DNA of 59,877 nucleotides from Streptomyces sp. SA15 (GCF_002291145.1 NZ_NTGE01000112.1:1-59877), one strand, 5' to 3'; shown: positions 32,650-41,380, counted from the first letter of the stretch. Notes: generated by a model from the sequence alone, not told the origin. Made by a program: numbers and translations.

Positions 32650-32664
32650 TCCGCCGGACAGGCC
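32642..32664. mobile_element. Solitary MITE terminal-repeat relic
   Basis: These 23 bases are identical to the right end of the 184-bp element at 49541-49724 (including TGATCCGCCGGACAGGCC). No partner repeat lies nearby. It supplies the stop codon of the small secreted protein and ends four nt before the stop of the converging kinase gene. Confidence 0.7.
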
Positions 32665-32667
32665 GCC

Positions 32668-33489
32668 CTACCCGACGTACGCCCGGACCAACTCCTCGGC
32701 ATCACCCAGGAGTTCGACCTCCCGTCGGCTCATCGTCGGATTGGCCGCGCGCCGCCGGCGTGCCTCGGCCAGCCCCTCCCCCGTGAGGTCGGAGGCGTCG
32801 GCGAGCAGCGCGGCCAGCAGCGCGCGGGCCGTTCCGGCGAGCGCCTCGGCGGAGACGGCGACCTGGGCCAGGATCACCGCTGACATGCCCCAGTCCAGGC
32901 CCGGGTCGCCCTCCTCGGTGTTGGTCCAGTCGATCACGTAGGGGCCGTCGGGCGTGAGAATCACGTTGTCCGGATGCAGGTCGAGATGGAGTACGCGTCG
33001 GGTGGAGGGGTGGCGGGCGGGGATGGCGTGCAGCCGTCGTAGCAGGCCGGCGAGGACGTCCCCCGCCTGAGAGCCTGTGTCACATCCCCGGCCGGGCGCA
33101 CGCCGCCTGGCACGCACGCTCGCCGCGTTGCCGAACCGCCCACGTGGCTCCGCCACGAGGGCGCTCCGGCGCCTTGCGATCGCACGCACCAGACGACGTG
33201 CGCTGATCCGACCGGAGATGTGACACAGGCTCTCGCGCGCGTCGGTCCGCCCGGAGCCGAGCGCCTCCAGCATCGTCGGCCCCGACAGCCGCTCCATCAC
33301 CAGATCGGTGCGCGTGGATGCGGAGAGCCGTACCCGGGGCGCGGGGTAGCCGTGTCGGCGCACGTGCTCCATCACCGCGCCCTCGGCGAGGGCGTCCCCC
33401 CACCCCTCCCGGTTGCGGCGCAGCACCCACGCCTCGTCGATCTCGTACACGTCGGCGGCGCGGCCGGAGCCGAGCAGTCTCCCCGTCAT
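32668..33489 (-). CDS. Aminoglycoside phosphotransferase-like kinase carrying an in-frame MITE
   Basis: A 273-residue small-molecule kinase-like protein. The N-lobe begins MTGRLLGSGRAADVYEIDEA and includes LVMERLSGPTMLEAL; the catalytic loop is VLHLDLHPDNVILTPDG and the metal motif is YVIDWTNTEEGDPGLDWG. Between the hinge and the catalytic loop, about 55 residues (ESLCHISGRISAR... to GCDTGSQ) are encoded by a 166-bp inverted-repeat element read without a stop. The catalytic residues are intact, so activity is possible but the insert falls inside the fold. ATG 33489. Substrate unknown; the family includes antibiotic and sugar kinases. Confidence 0.75.
   Translation of the reverse strand: MTGRLLGSGRAADVYEIDEAWVLRRNREGWGDALAEGAVMEHVRRHGYPAPRVRLSASTRTDLVMERLSGPTMLEALGSGRTDARESLCHISGRISARRLVRAIARRRSALVAEPRGRFGNAASVRARRRAPGRGCDTGSQAGDVLAGLLRRLHAIPARHPSTRRVLHLDLHPDNVILTPDGPYVIDWTNTEEGDPGLDWGMSAVILAQVAVSAEALAGTARALLAALLADASDLTGEGLAEARRRRAANPTMSRREVELLGDAEELVRAYVG
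33069..33234. mobile_element. 166-bp MITE-like element inside the kinase gene
   Basis: Perfect 18-bp terminal inverted repeats, GAGAGCCTGTGTCACATC at 33069-33086 and its complement at 33217-33234. There is no transposase. I could not see a clear target duplication. The element reads through in the kinase frame without a stop codon. Confidence 0.8.
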
Positions 33490-33567
33490 GGATTCCCCGT
33501 CATGGACATGGCCCGAACGTACCCGCACGCACAGGCAGTCCTCAGCCGCTTCCTTACGGGCGAGTAG

Positions 33568-33700
33568 AGTGGCCGCGTCGTCATCGCACCCGTACGGGGG
33601 GAAGCCGGTGCAATTCCGGCGCTGACCCGCAACCGTGAACCACCACCGTGGTGAGCCGGACTGCCCCGGACGGATCGTGAACGGCTCACGCGCACCGGCA
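33568..33700 (+). promoter_or_regulatory. Cobalamin riboswitch
   Basis: The conserved core GGGAAGCCGGTGCAATTCC continuing to GGCGCTGACCCGCAACCGTGA is present (33600-33638). It is followed by the B12-box-like segment GAGCCGGACTGCC and a closing stem GTGAGCCG/CGGCTCAC. It lies ~100 nt upstream of the toroid/ECF operon and explains most of the 309-nt gap. It would turn the operon down when cobalamin is plentiful. Confidence 0.88.
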
Positions 33701-33798
33701 ACCGGCCGGTGTGCGGCACCGTCGAGGTCTACGGAGCCGAGCCGCCCGGGGTGTCCCGTGCTGCCCGGCTCCCTCGCAGGGAGAGGCACCCGCCGATC

Positions 33799-35031
33799 AT
33801 GAACGTCCGCCGCAGCGCCGCGGCCCTGGCCGCCGCCACCGCCGTGATCGGCGCCGCCGCGCCCGCCGTCGCCGCCGACCCGTCCCCGTCCGCGTCCGCG
33901 TCGCAGGCCTTCCCCTCCGCGCTGTACGGCGACACGGACCCGACGTACGACGGTGTCTGGCGTCAGTCCCTCGCCCTGCTCGCCCAGCACACCGTGGGCG
34001 TGAGGCCGCCCGCCCAGTCCGTGGACTGGCTGGCCGGGCAGCAGTGCGCGAACGGTGCCTTCGCGCCCTACCGCGCCGACCCTTCCGAGTCCTGCGGCCC
34101 CAAGCTCATGGTCGACACGAACAACACGGCCGCCGCCGTCCAGGCCCTCGCCGCGCTCGGCGGCCACGACGCCGCCGCCGACAAGGCCGTCGCCTGGTTG
34201 AAGTCCGTGCAGAACAAGGACGGTGGGTGGGGCTACGCGCCCGGCGGCGCCAGCGACACGAACTCGACCTCCGTCGTCATCGGCGCGCTGGCCGCCGTAG
34301 GGGAGAAGCCGGCGGACGTGCGCAAGGGTGACCGGACGCCGTACGACGCCCTGCGGAAGCTGGCCCTGCCGTGTGACGGGGACGGTGCGGGGGCCTTCGC
34401 CTTCCAGCCGGACAAGGAGGGCAAGTTGGCCGCCAACGCCGACGCCACGGCGGCGGGTGTCGTGGGCGCGCTCGGCAAGGGGCTGGTCGTGAAGCCCGGC
34501 TCCGGGTCGCAGACGCACGCAGAGACCTGCGCCGACGCCGGCTCCCCCGCCCCGTGGCAGGCCGCGGCCAACGGCGCCGCCTACCTCACCGAGGCCCTCG
34601 CCAAGGACGGTTACCTCAAGTCCGCCCTCCCCGGCTCCACCGACCAGCCCGACTACGGCAACACCGCGGACGCCGTCGTCGCGCTCGCCGCGCAGGGCCG
34701 GGCCGCGCAGGCCGAGAAGCCCCTGCGATGGCTGGAGCAGAACTCCGCGACCTGGGCGGCGAAGAGCGGCCCCGCCGCCTACGCCCAGCTGGTCTTCGCC
34801 GCGCACGCGACGGGTACGGACCCGCGGGACTTCGGCGGGGCGGACCTGGTGAAGCAGCTCAACGCGACGGGGCCCGCCCCGAAGACGGTCACCGACGACT
34901 CCGCCGGGTCCGTCGGGGGCACAGACGACTCCGGCGACAGCGACATCTGGTGGATGGTCGGCGCGGGCCTCGCCGCCGGGGCCGGCATCGGCTTCCTGAT
35001 CAGCGGCCGCAACAAGAGGCGGAAGCCGTGA
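33799..35031 (+). CDS. Exported alpha/alpha-toroid protein, probable cobalamin-binding surface protein
   Basis: A 410-residue secreted protein. A signal peptide (residues ~1-25) is followed by helical toroid repeats with NKDGGWGYAPGG, ANADATAAGVVGAL and YGNTADAVVALAAQG. A C-terminal anchor IWWMVGAGLAAGAGIGFLIS ends in GRNKRRKP. The fold is that of prenyltransferase/terpene-cyclase repeats, which eukaryotic intrinsic factor and transcobalamin also use to bind B12. As first gene after a cobalamin riboswitch and ahead of an ECF transporter, it is a good candidate for a surface cobalamin-capturing protein. That function is inference. ATG 33799; stop overlaps the next GTG. Confidence 0.78.
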   Translation: MNVRRSAAALAAATAVIGAAAPAVAADPSPSASASQAFPSALYGDTDPTYDGVWRQSLALLAQHTVGVRPPAQSVDWLAGQQCANGAFAPYRADPSESCGPKLMVDTNNTAAAVQALAALGGHDAAADKAVAWLKSVQNKDGGWGYAPGGASDTNSTSVVIGALAAVGEKPADVRKGDRTPYDALRKLALPCDGDGAGAFAFQPDKEGKLAANADATAAGVVGALGKGLVVKPGSGSQTHAETCADAGSPAPWQAAANGAAYLTEALAKDGYLKSALPGSTDQPDYGNTADAVVALAAQGRAAQAEKPLRWLEQNSATWAAKSGPAAYAQLVFAAHATGTDPRDFGGADLVKQLNATGPAPKTVTDDSAGSVGGTDDSGDSDIWWMVGAGLAAGAGIGFLISGRNKRRKP

Positions 35032-35657
35032 TCCGCCGCCGTGCCGCCGCACTGCTGCTTCTGCTCCCGTTTCTGCTGGGGAGCGTGGGCCAGGCACAGG
35101 CCGCCGGCTACCGCTACTGGTCCTTCTGGGAGCGCGACGGCAACCGGTGGACGTACGCGACGCAGGGCCCGTCGAACACCCGCCCCTCCGACGGCGACGT
35201 CCAGGGTTTCCGCTTCTCGGTGAGCGAGGACTCCGGCGACGCGACGAGGCCGCGCGGCGCGACGGACTTCACGACGATCTGCGCGAAGACGCCCGCGCGG
35301 GACGGCAAGAAGCGGGTGGCTCTGGTCATCGACTTCGGTACGACGACGGACGCGCCGTCGGGAGAGACCCCGCCGACGGCCCGCACGGCGTGCGCGGTGG
35401 TCACCCCCGACGCGACGACGGCGGATGCCTTGGCATCGGTCGCCAAGCCTCTGCGCTATGACACCAACGCGCTGTTGTGCGCTATCGCGGGGTATCCGCG
35501 GACGGGGTGCGGGGAGCAGGTGACGGCGGAGAAGAAGGATGCGGGCACGAAGGACGAGGACGGCCCCTCTCTGGGCCTGCTCGCCGGGGTGGCGGTCGTG
35601 GCAGTGCTGGGTGGGGCAGCGGTGTGGCAGGCAAGGCGGCGCAGGGATGCGTCGTAA
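35028..35657 (+). CDS. Exported membrane-anchored protein of the cobalamin operon
   Basis: A 209-residue protein with a signal peptide (LLLLLPFLLGSVGQAQA), an exported domain beginning YRYWSFWERDGNRWTYA with four Cys, and a C-terminal membrane helix (GLLAGVAVVAVLGGAAVW) ending RRRRDAS. GTG 35028 overlaps the previous stop (GTGA), and its own stop lies inside the next gene, so it is translationally coupled on both sides. Found between the toroid protein and the ECF T component, it probably assists B12 capture or transfer at the membrane. No recognised domain name. Confidence 0.7.
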   Translation: MIRRRAAALLLLLPFLLGSVGQAQAAGYRYWSFWERDGNRWTYATQGPSNTRPSDGDVQGFRFSVSEDSGDATRPRGATDFTTICAKTPARDGKKRVALVIDFGTTTDAPSGETPPTARTACAVVTPDATTADALASVAKPLRYDTNALLCAIAGYPRTGCGEQVTAEKKDAGTKDEDGPSLGLLAGVAVVAVLGGAAVWQARRRRDAS

Positions 35658-36795
35658 CGACGACGAACGCGTCCGAGCCATGCCCGGCGCCCTTCCAGTG
35701 CCGGTAAGCGCACCCACCCCAAGGCACCAGCCAAGGGCCACGATCCTGCACCCCGGCGCCTGGTGGCTCTGGTCCCTGTCCCTCGGCACCGCCGCCACCA
35801 GAACCACCAACCCCCTCCTCCTGACCCTCCTCATCACCACCTCCTCCTACGTAGTGGCCACCCACCGCCCCAACACCCCCACCGCCCGCTCCTACACCGC
35901 CTTCCTCAAACTCGCCCTGGCCGTCCTCCTCATCCGCCTCGCCTTCGCCGTGGTCCTCGGTTCCCCCATCCCCGGCACGCACGTGATGGCCACCCTCCCC
36001 GAAGTCCCCCTCCCCCACTGGGCCCAAGGCATCCGCCTGGGCGGCCGGGTCACCGCCGAGGGCCTCCTCTTCGCCCTCTACGACGGCCTGAAACTCGCCA
36101 CGCTCCTCATCTGCGTCGGCGCCGCGAACGCCCTCGCGAACCCGTCCCGCCTCCTCAAGTCCCTCCCCGGAGCGCTCTACGAGATGGGCGTGGCCGTGGT
36201 CGTCGCCCTCACCTTCGCGCCCAACCTCATCGCCGACGTCCAACGCCTGCGCGCCGCCCGCCGCCTGCGCGGCCGTCACGACAAGGGCATCCGCGGCCTC
36301 CTCCAGGTCGCCCTCCCGGTCCTGGAAGGCGCCCTCGAACGCTCCGTCACCCTCGCCGCCGCGATGGACGCCCGCGGCTACGGCCGTACCGCCGACGTGC
36401 CCGCCCCCGTCCGCCGTACGACCGCCGCCCTCACCCTCGGCGGCCTGCTCGGCGTCTGCGCGGGAACGTACGGACTGCTGACCGCCGAGGGCGGCGCCTA
36501 CGGCCTCCCCGTGCTCCTCGCCGGACTCGCCGCCGCCCTCGCCGGACTGCACCTCGGCGGCCGCCGTTCCCTGCGCACGCGGTACCGCCCCGACCGCTGG
36601 GACGTCCGCGCCTGGCTGGTCACCGGTTCCGGCGTCGCGGTCGCCGCCCTGCTGACCCTCGCTTCCACCCGCGACCCCGAGGCCCTGCACCCCGGCGTGG
36701 TCCCCCTCGTCGCCCCCACCCTCCCCCTGTGGCCCGCGGCGGCCGTACTCCTCGGCCTGCTGCCGGCATTCATCGCCCCCAAGGAGCCGTCGTGA
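35647..36795 (+). CDS. ECF transporter T component (CbiQ family)
   Basis: A 382-residue membrane protein with about eight hydrophobic segments. The coupling-helix signature expected of CbiQ proteins is visible as LAAAMDARGYGR near residue 240, with RLRAARRLRGRH just before it. It links the two ATPase modules to the substrate-binding S component. ATG 35647 overlaps the preceding gene by 11 nt; ATG 35680 is an alternative. Controlled by the upstream cobalamin riboswitch through the operon. Confidence 0.87.
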   Translation: MRRNDDERVRAMPGALPVPVSAPTPRHQPRATILHPGAWWLWSLSLGTAATRTTNPLLLTLLITTSSYVVATHRPNTPTARSYTAFLKLALAVLLIRLAFAVVLGSPIPGTHVMATLPEVPLPHWAQGIRLGGRVTAEGLLFALYDGLKLATLLICVGAANALANPSRLLKSLPGALYEMGVAVVVALTFAPNLIADVQRLRAARRLRGRHDKGIRGLLQVALPVLEGALERSVTLAAAMDARGYGRTADVPAPVRRTTAALTLGGLLGVCAGTYGLLTAEGGAYGLPVLLAGLAAALAGLHLGGRRSLRTRYRPDRWDVRAWLVTGSGVAVAALLTLASTRDPEALHPGVVPLVAPTLPLWPAAAVLLGLLPAFIAPKEPS

Positions 36796-38531
36796 TCCGC
36801 TTCGAGAACGTCTCCGTGACGTATGACGGCGACGGCGGTGGCGACGGCGCCACCGAACCCACCGTCCAGGGCGTGGACTTCGAGGTCCCCGAAGGCGAAC
36901 TCGTCCTCCTCGTCGGCCCGTCCGGCGTCGGCAAGTCCACGGTTCTCGGCGCGGTGAGCGGTCTCGTCCCGCACTTCACCGGCGGCACCCTGCGCGGCCG
37001 GGTCACGGTCGCCGGCCGGGACACGCGCACGCACAAGCCGCGCGAACTCGCCGACGTCGTGGGGACGGTCGGCCAGGATCCCCTCTCCCACTTCGTCACC
37101 GACACCGTCGAGGACGAACTCGCCTACGGCATGGAGTCGTTGGGCCTTCCGCCCGAAGTGATGCGGCGCCGCGTGGAGGAGACGCTCGACCTCCTCGGCC
37201 TCGCCGACCTGCGCGACCGCCCCATCGCCACGCTCTCCGGCGGCCAGCAGCAGCGGGTCGCGATCGGCTCGGTCCTCACCCCGCACCCTCGGGTCCTCGT
37301 CCTCGACGAGCCGACCTCGGCCCTGGACCCGGCGGCCGCGGAGGAGGTCCTCGCGGTCCTCCAGCGCCTCGTCCACGACCTCGGTACGACGGTCCTCCTG
37401 GCCGAACACCGCCTGGAACGCGTCATCCAGTACGCCGACCAGGTCGCCCTTCTGCCGTCCCCCGGGGCGGCTCCGGTCCTCGGTCCCCCGGCCGAGATCA
37501 TGGCCGTATCGCCGGTGTACCCGCCTGTGGTGGACCTGGGCCGCCTCGCGGACTGGTCCCCACTGCCCCTGACGGTCCGGGACGCGCGGCGCAGGGCGGA
37601 CGCCTTGCGGGAGCGGCTGACCGGTCGGGAACGGCTGACCGGTCGGGAACGGCTGACCGGTCCGGAGCAAGCGCGCGGCGCACCGGCCGCCGCCGCGCCG
37701 ACACCACCCTCTCCCAGGCCGGTCAGCACCTCCCTCTGGCGCCTCCGCAAGAAGCCCGCGGCCATCCCCTCAACTCCCGCTCCCCCGGCCGAAGTCCACT
37801 CCCTCGCCGTCCGCCGTGCCCGAATCCAGGCCCTGCTCCACGTCGACCTCACCGTCTCCCCCGGCGAGACGATCGCCCTCATGGGCCGCAACGGCGCCGG
37901 AAAGTCCACGCTGCTCTCCGCGCTCGTCGGCCTGGTGGAACCCTCCGCCGGAGCGGTCCGGGTCGGCGGAGCGGTACCGCACCGCACGCCCCCGCGTGAC
38001 CTCGTACGCCGCGTGGGGCTCGTCCCGCAGGAGCCCCGTGACCTGCTGTACGCCGATACGGTCGCCGCCGAGTGCGAGGCCGCCGACCGGGACGCCGGAG
38101 CCGAACCCGGCACGTGCCGGGCCCTGGTCCGCGGCCTCCTCCCCGGCATCACCGACGACACCCATCCCCGCGACCTCTCCGAGGGCCAGCGCCTCGCCCT
38201 CGCCCTGGCCGTCGTCCTGACGGCCCGTCCTCCCCTTCTGCTCCTCGACGAGCCGACCCGCGGCCTGGACTACGCGGCGAAGGCCCGCCTGGTGGCCGTG
38301 CTGCGCGATCTGGCGGCCGAGGGGCACGCGATCGTGCTGGCCACGCACGACGTCGAACTGGCCGCCGAACTCGCCCACCGCGTGGTCCTGTTGGCCGATG
38401 GAGAGGTGATCGCCGACGGCCCGACGGCGGACGTCGTGGTCGCCTCCCCGTCCTTCGCCCCGCAGGTCACCAAGATCCTGGCGCCGCAGAAGTGGCTGAC
38501 GGTGGCGCAGGTGAGGGAGGCGCTGGCATGA
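36792..38531 (+). CDS. Fused ECF ATPase (A and A' modules in one chain)
   Basis: A 579-residue double ATPase. Module 1 has Walker A GPSGVGKST, signature LSGGQQQRVAIGSVL, Walker B LVLDEPTSALDP and the switch His in LAEHRLERV. Module 2 has GRNGAGKST, a modified signature LSEGQRLALALAVVL, LLLLDEPTRGLDY and ATHDVELA. Both could bind ATP; the Gly-to-Glu change in the second signature may make the sites unequal. The linker (residues ~270-345) is Pro/Ala/Arg-rich and contains three ERLTGR repeats from an 18-bp array. GTG 36792 overlaps the CbiQ stop (GTGA). Confidence 0.9.
   Translation: MIRFENVSVTYDGDGGGDGATEPTVQGVDFEVPEGELVLLVGPSGVGKSTVLGAVSGLVPHFTGGTLRGRVTVAGRDTRTHKPRELADVVGTVGQDPLSHFVTDTVEDELAYGMESLGLPPEVMRRRVEETLDLLGLADLRDRPIATLSGGQQQRVAIGSVLTPHPRVLVLDEPTSALDPAAAEEVLAVLQRLVHDLGTTVLLAEHRLERVIQYADQVALLPSPGAAPVLGPPAEIMAVSPVYPPVVDLGRLADWSPLPLTVRDARRRADALRERLTGRERLTGRERLTGPEQARGAPAAAAPTPPSPRPVSTSLWRLRKKPAAIPSTPAPPAEVHSLAVRRARIQALLHVDLTVSPGETIALMGRNGAGKSTLLSALVGLVEPSAGAVRVGGAVPHRTPPRDLVRRVGLVPQEPRDLLYADTVAAECEAADRDAGAEPGTCRALVRGLLPGITDDTHPRDLSEGQRLALALAVVLTARPPLLLLDEPTRGLDYAAKARLVAVLRDLAAEGHAIVLATHDVELAAELAHRVVLLADGEVIADGPTADVVVASPSFAPQVTKILAPQKWLTVAQVREALA
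37611..37664 (+). repeat. 18-bp in-frame repeat in the ECF ATPase linker
   Basis: Three units of GARCGGCTGACCGGTCSG encode ERLTGR, ERLTGR and ERLTGP between the two ATPase modules. Confidence 0.88.
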
Positions 38532-39352
38532 CGACCGTTCGCCAGGCGCGTGCCGTCCGCCTCGGCCCCCGCTCCATAGCCGCGCTCGTCCTGGTGAGCG
38601 CGGTGGGCGTGGCCGCCCTGGGGTGGCCGTTCCTCGCCCCGCCCGCCTCCCAGGTCAGCGCACACGCCCAGGACGCCCCCTGGCTCTTCGCGGGCCTGCT
38701 GGTCCTCCTGGTCGCCGTGGTCGCCGCGACGATCTCCGAAGCCGGCCTCGGCCCGAAGGCGGTGGCGATGCTCGGCGTGCTGGCGGCCACCGGTGCCGCC
38801 CTGCGCCCCATCGGAGCCGGAACCGCCGGCATCGAGCCCATGTTCTTCCTGATGGTGCTGAGCGGACGCGTCCTCGGGCCCGGCTTCGGCTTCGTGCTCG
38901 GCTCGGTCACGATGTTCGCGTCGGCGCTGCTCACGGGTGGGGTGGGCCCGTGGATGCCGTTCCAGATGCTGGCGATGGGCTGGTTCACGATGGGCGCGGG
39001 CCTGCTGCCGGGCCCGGACCGTCTGCGCGGCCGGGGCGAGCTGGGACTGCTGGCCGCGTACGGCTTCCTCGCGGCCTTCGCCTACGGCACGGTGATGAAC
39101 CTGGCGGGCTGGCCCTTCATGGGCACGCTCGCCTCGAACATCGCCTTCGACCCGGAGGCGTCACCCCCGGCCAACCTGGCCCGCTTCGTCCTCTACTGCC
39201 TGGCCACCTCGCTCGGCTGGGACCTGGGCCGTGCCCTCGTCACCGTCGTCCTGACCTTCTTCCTCGGCCCCTCGCTCCTCCGGGCGCTGCGCCGGGCCAC
39301 TCGCCGGGCGGCCTTCGAGACGCCGGTCACATTTGACGCCGCCAGTCCGTGA
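38528..39352 (+). CDS. ECF transporter S component, probable cobalamin-specific
   Basis: A 274-residue membrane protein with six or more hydrophobic segments. RPIGAGTAGIEPMFFLMVLS and GPGFGFVLGSVTMFASALLT followed by GGVGPWMPFQML are typical of S components that sit beside fused A-module ATPases in actinobacteria. As last gene of the riboswitch-controlled operon it should set substrate specificity; cobalamin or a precursor is inferred from the riboswitch. ATG 38528 overlaps the ATPase stop (ATGA). A bidirectional hairpin follows. Confidence 0.85.
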   Translation: MTTVRQARAVRLGPRSIAALVLVSAVGVAALGWPFLAPPASQVSAHAQDAPWLFAGLLVLLVAVVAATISEAGLGPKAVAMLGVLAATGAALRPIGAGTAGIEPMFFLMVLSGRVLGPGFGFVLGSVTMFASALLTGGVGPWMPFQMLAMGWFTMGAGLLPGPDRLRGRGELGLLAAYGFLAAFAYGTVMNLAGWPFMGTLASNIAFDPEASPPANLARFVLYCLATSLGWDLGRALVTVVLTFFLGPSLLRALRRATRRAAFETPVTFDAASP

Positions 39353-39447
39353 ACCACCCCACATGACCCAGGTCACCTACGAGGCCGGGCCGTAGATCCA
39401 CCAGCCTGTCATGTACGCCAACACAACTGCACCCAGCCCCCCTTGTC

Positions 39448-39489
39448 GCGAAGGCGGCGGTCCTCGATCCCCGGGGCCGCCGCCTTCGC
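39448..39489. terminator. Bidirectional hairpin terminator
   Basis: GCGAAGGCGGCGG (39448-39460) pairs perfectly with 39477-39489, 13 bp, 16-nt loop. It separates the converging ECF operon and sugar ABC operon and can serve both. Confidence 0.85.
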
Positions 39490-39508
39490 CGTATCGCGGA
39501 ACGGTCCT

Positions 39509-40363
39509 TCAGCCCTTGACGGCCGAGCTGGCGACGCCCTGGACGAACCATCGCTGGAAGAACGCGAACACGATCAGCACGGGCAGCACCAGGAGCACAC
39601 CGAAGGCGAGGATCTGCCCCCAGTCGGGCGGCAGTTGGGCCTGGAAGACGCTCATCTCCAGCGGCAGCGGGCGTACCGACGGGTCGGAGACCATCAGCAC
39701 CGGCCACAGGAACGAGCCCCACTGGGTGAGGAAGGTCAGGATCGCCACGGAGGCGAAGGCCGGCTTCGACATGGGGACGATGATCGCGAAGAAGGTGCGC
39801 CAGGGGCCGGCGCCGTCGATGCGGGCGGCTTCCTCGATGCTGGGCGGGATCGAGCGGAAGAAGGCGGCGAACTGGTAGACGGAGAAGGCGTTGGCGATGA
39901 AGGGGATCGCCAGGATGTAGAGGGTGTTGCGCTGGTCGTTGAACATGTAGAAGAGCGGCACGGCCACCGACTCGAACGGGACCAGCATCAGCAGCAGGAT
40001 GAGGGTGAAGACGACGTTGCGGCCACGCCACTTCAGCCGTGTCAGCCCGTACGCCGCCATGGAGTTGACGAACAGGCCGCCCGTCACGACCACGAACGCC
40101 AGCAGCAGTGAGACGCCCATGAAGCGCCAGAAATAGCCGGTGCTGTCGGAGTTGAGGCTGTCCAGGACGGCTGTGTAGTTGTCGAAGGACAGGTGGGTGG
40201 GGAGGAAGCCGGACAGGCCGTTGAGCACTTCGTCCGACGGCTTGAGGCTGCCGAGGAACAGGTAGAGGACCGGCAGCGCGAAGAGGAACGCCAGCACGGA
40301 CAGGACGGCGTAGTCGAGGAAGCGGCGCAGGGGCGTGCGGGTGAGGCCCGTGTTCGTGCTCAT
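39509..40363 (-). CDS. Sugar ABC transporter permease (MalG type)
   Basis: A 284-residue inner-membrane permease with six hydrophobic segments. The EAA loop that docks the ATPase reads EEAARIDGAGPWRTFFAIIVP. It starts ATG 40363, ten nt after the MalF-type gene. No ATPase gene is in the cluster; in Streptomyces such importers commonly share the MsiK ATPase encoded elsewhere. Confidence 0.92.
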   Translation of the reverse strand: MSTNTGLTRTPLRRFLDYAVLSVLAFLFALPVLYLFLGSLKPSDEVLNGLSGFLPTHLSFDNYTAVLDSLNSDSTGYFWRFMGVSLLLAFVVVTGGLFVNSMAAYGLTRLKWRGRNVVFTLILLLMLVPFESVAVPLFYMFNDQRNTLYILAIPFIANAFSVYQFAAFFRSIPPSIEEAARIDGAGPWRTFFAIIVPMSKPAFASVAILTFLTQWGSFLWPVLMVSDPSVRPLPLEMSVFQAQLPPDWGQILAFGVLLVLPVLIVFAFFQRWFVQGVASSAVKG

Positions 40364-40372
40364 GATCAGTCC

Positions 40373-41380
40373 TCAGTCCTCGTTGTCGGGCCGGACGACG
40401 CGGCGCTGGATGAGGGTCAGGGCGACGACGATCAGGAAGAAGACGACGGTGATCGCGGACGCCTGGCCGACGTTGTTCTGGTCGAAGGCGGTGGTGACGG
40501 CCTGGTACATCACGGTGCGGGCGGCGTCCTCGTTGAGGCCGCCGCCGTCGATGAGGACGTAGACCTGGTCGAAGATCCGGAAGGCGAACACCGAGGTGAG
40601 CAGGGCGACGAACACGAGCGTGCCGCGGATGCCGGGCAGGGTGACGTGGCGGAACTGCTGCCAGCGGGAGGCTCGGTCGAGCTGGGCGGCCTCGTAGAGC
40701 TCGCCCGGGATCTGCTGGAGGCCGGCGAGCAGGATGACCATCTGGAAGCCGACGCCCTGCCAGACGGACAGCACGATGATCGAGGCCATGGCGGTGGCGG
40801 AGTCGCCGAGCCAGTCGAAGGCTCCCCAGTTGCCGAAACTCACCGCGTCGAGCGCGGAGTTGAGCATGCCCTGGTCGCTGCGGGCGAGGATGAGGCGCCA
40901 GATCACGGCGACCAGCGCCATCGGGAAGACGACCGGCATGAAGAACAAGGACCGGAACAGGCCGATCGCCTTGAGCTTGCGGTTGAGAAGGATCGCCAGC
41001 CCGAGCGCCAGGCCCGTCTGCACCGGGACGACGACCACGGCGAAGGTCAGGTTGTTCAGCAGTGCCCGCAGGAACGGGCCGGACAGGTCGGGGTCGGTGA
41101 ACAGCCGCCGGTACTGCTCGATCCCGAACCAGGTCGGTTCCAGCGGGGAGCCGAGGCGGACGTTGTAGAAGGAGAGGACGACGGCGTAGCCGAACGGGAT
41201 GCCGACGAAGGCGATGAGTCCGGCGACGGCGGGCGTGGACATGAGCAGTCCGTGCAACCAGTCGCGGTTCTTGCGCACGGAGCGCACGGCGCGCGCCGGA
41301 CGCGCGGGCTCGACTGCGGTCACGGGTGGGGCCTGTTCCCGGGCGTGCGGCGCGGCGTGCGCCGGTTCGATGGATTTCAC
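40373..41380 (-). CDS. Sugar ABC transporter permease (MalF type)
   Basis: A 335-residue permease. A ~40-residue hydrophilic N-terminus precedes six hydrophobic segments. The EAA loop reads YEAAQLDRASRWQQFRHVTLP. It forms the channel with the MalG-type partner downstream and takes substrate from the lipoprotein encoded upstream. ATG 41380; the 77-nt gap to the binding-protein gene has a small inverted repeat but no clear terminator. Confidence 0.92.
   Translation of the reverse strand: MKSIEPAHAAPHAREQAPPVTAVEPARPARAVRSVRKNRDWLHGLLMSTPAVAGLIAFVGIPFGYAVVLSFYNVRLGSPLEPTWFGIEQYRRLFTDPDLSGPFLRALLNNLTFAVVVVPVQTGLALGLAILLNRKLKAIGLFRSLFFMPVVFPMALVAVIWRLILARSDQGMLNSALDAVSFGNWGAFDWLGDSATAMASIIVLSVWQGVGFQMVILLAGLQQIPGELYEAAQLDRASRWQQFRHVTLPGIRGTLVFVALLTSVFAFRIFDQVYVLIDGGGLNEDAARTVMYQAVTTAFDQNNVGQASAITVVFFLIVVALTLIQRRVVRPDNED

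Noticed and set aside
35763..36791. Upstream extension of the ECF ATPase frame through the CbiQ gene
   Set aside because: The sequence is an Arg/Pro/His-rich shadow; GTG 36792 overlaps the CbiQ stop and starts the conserved domain.
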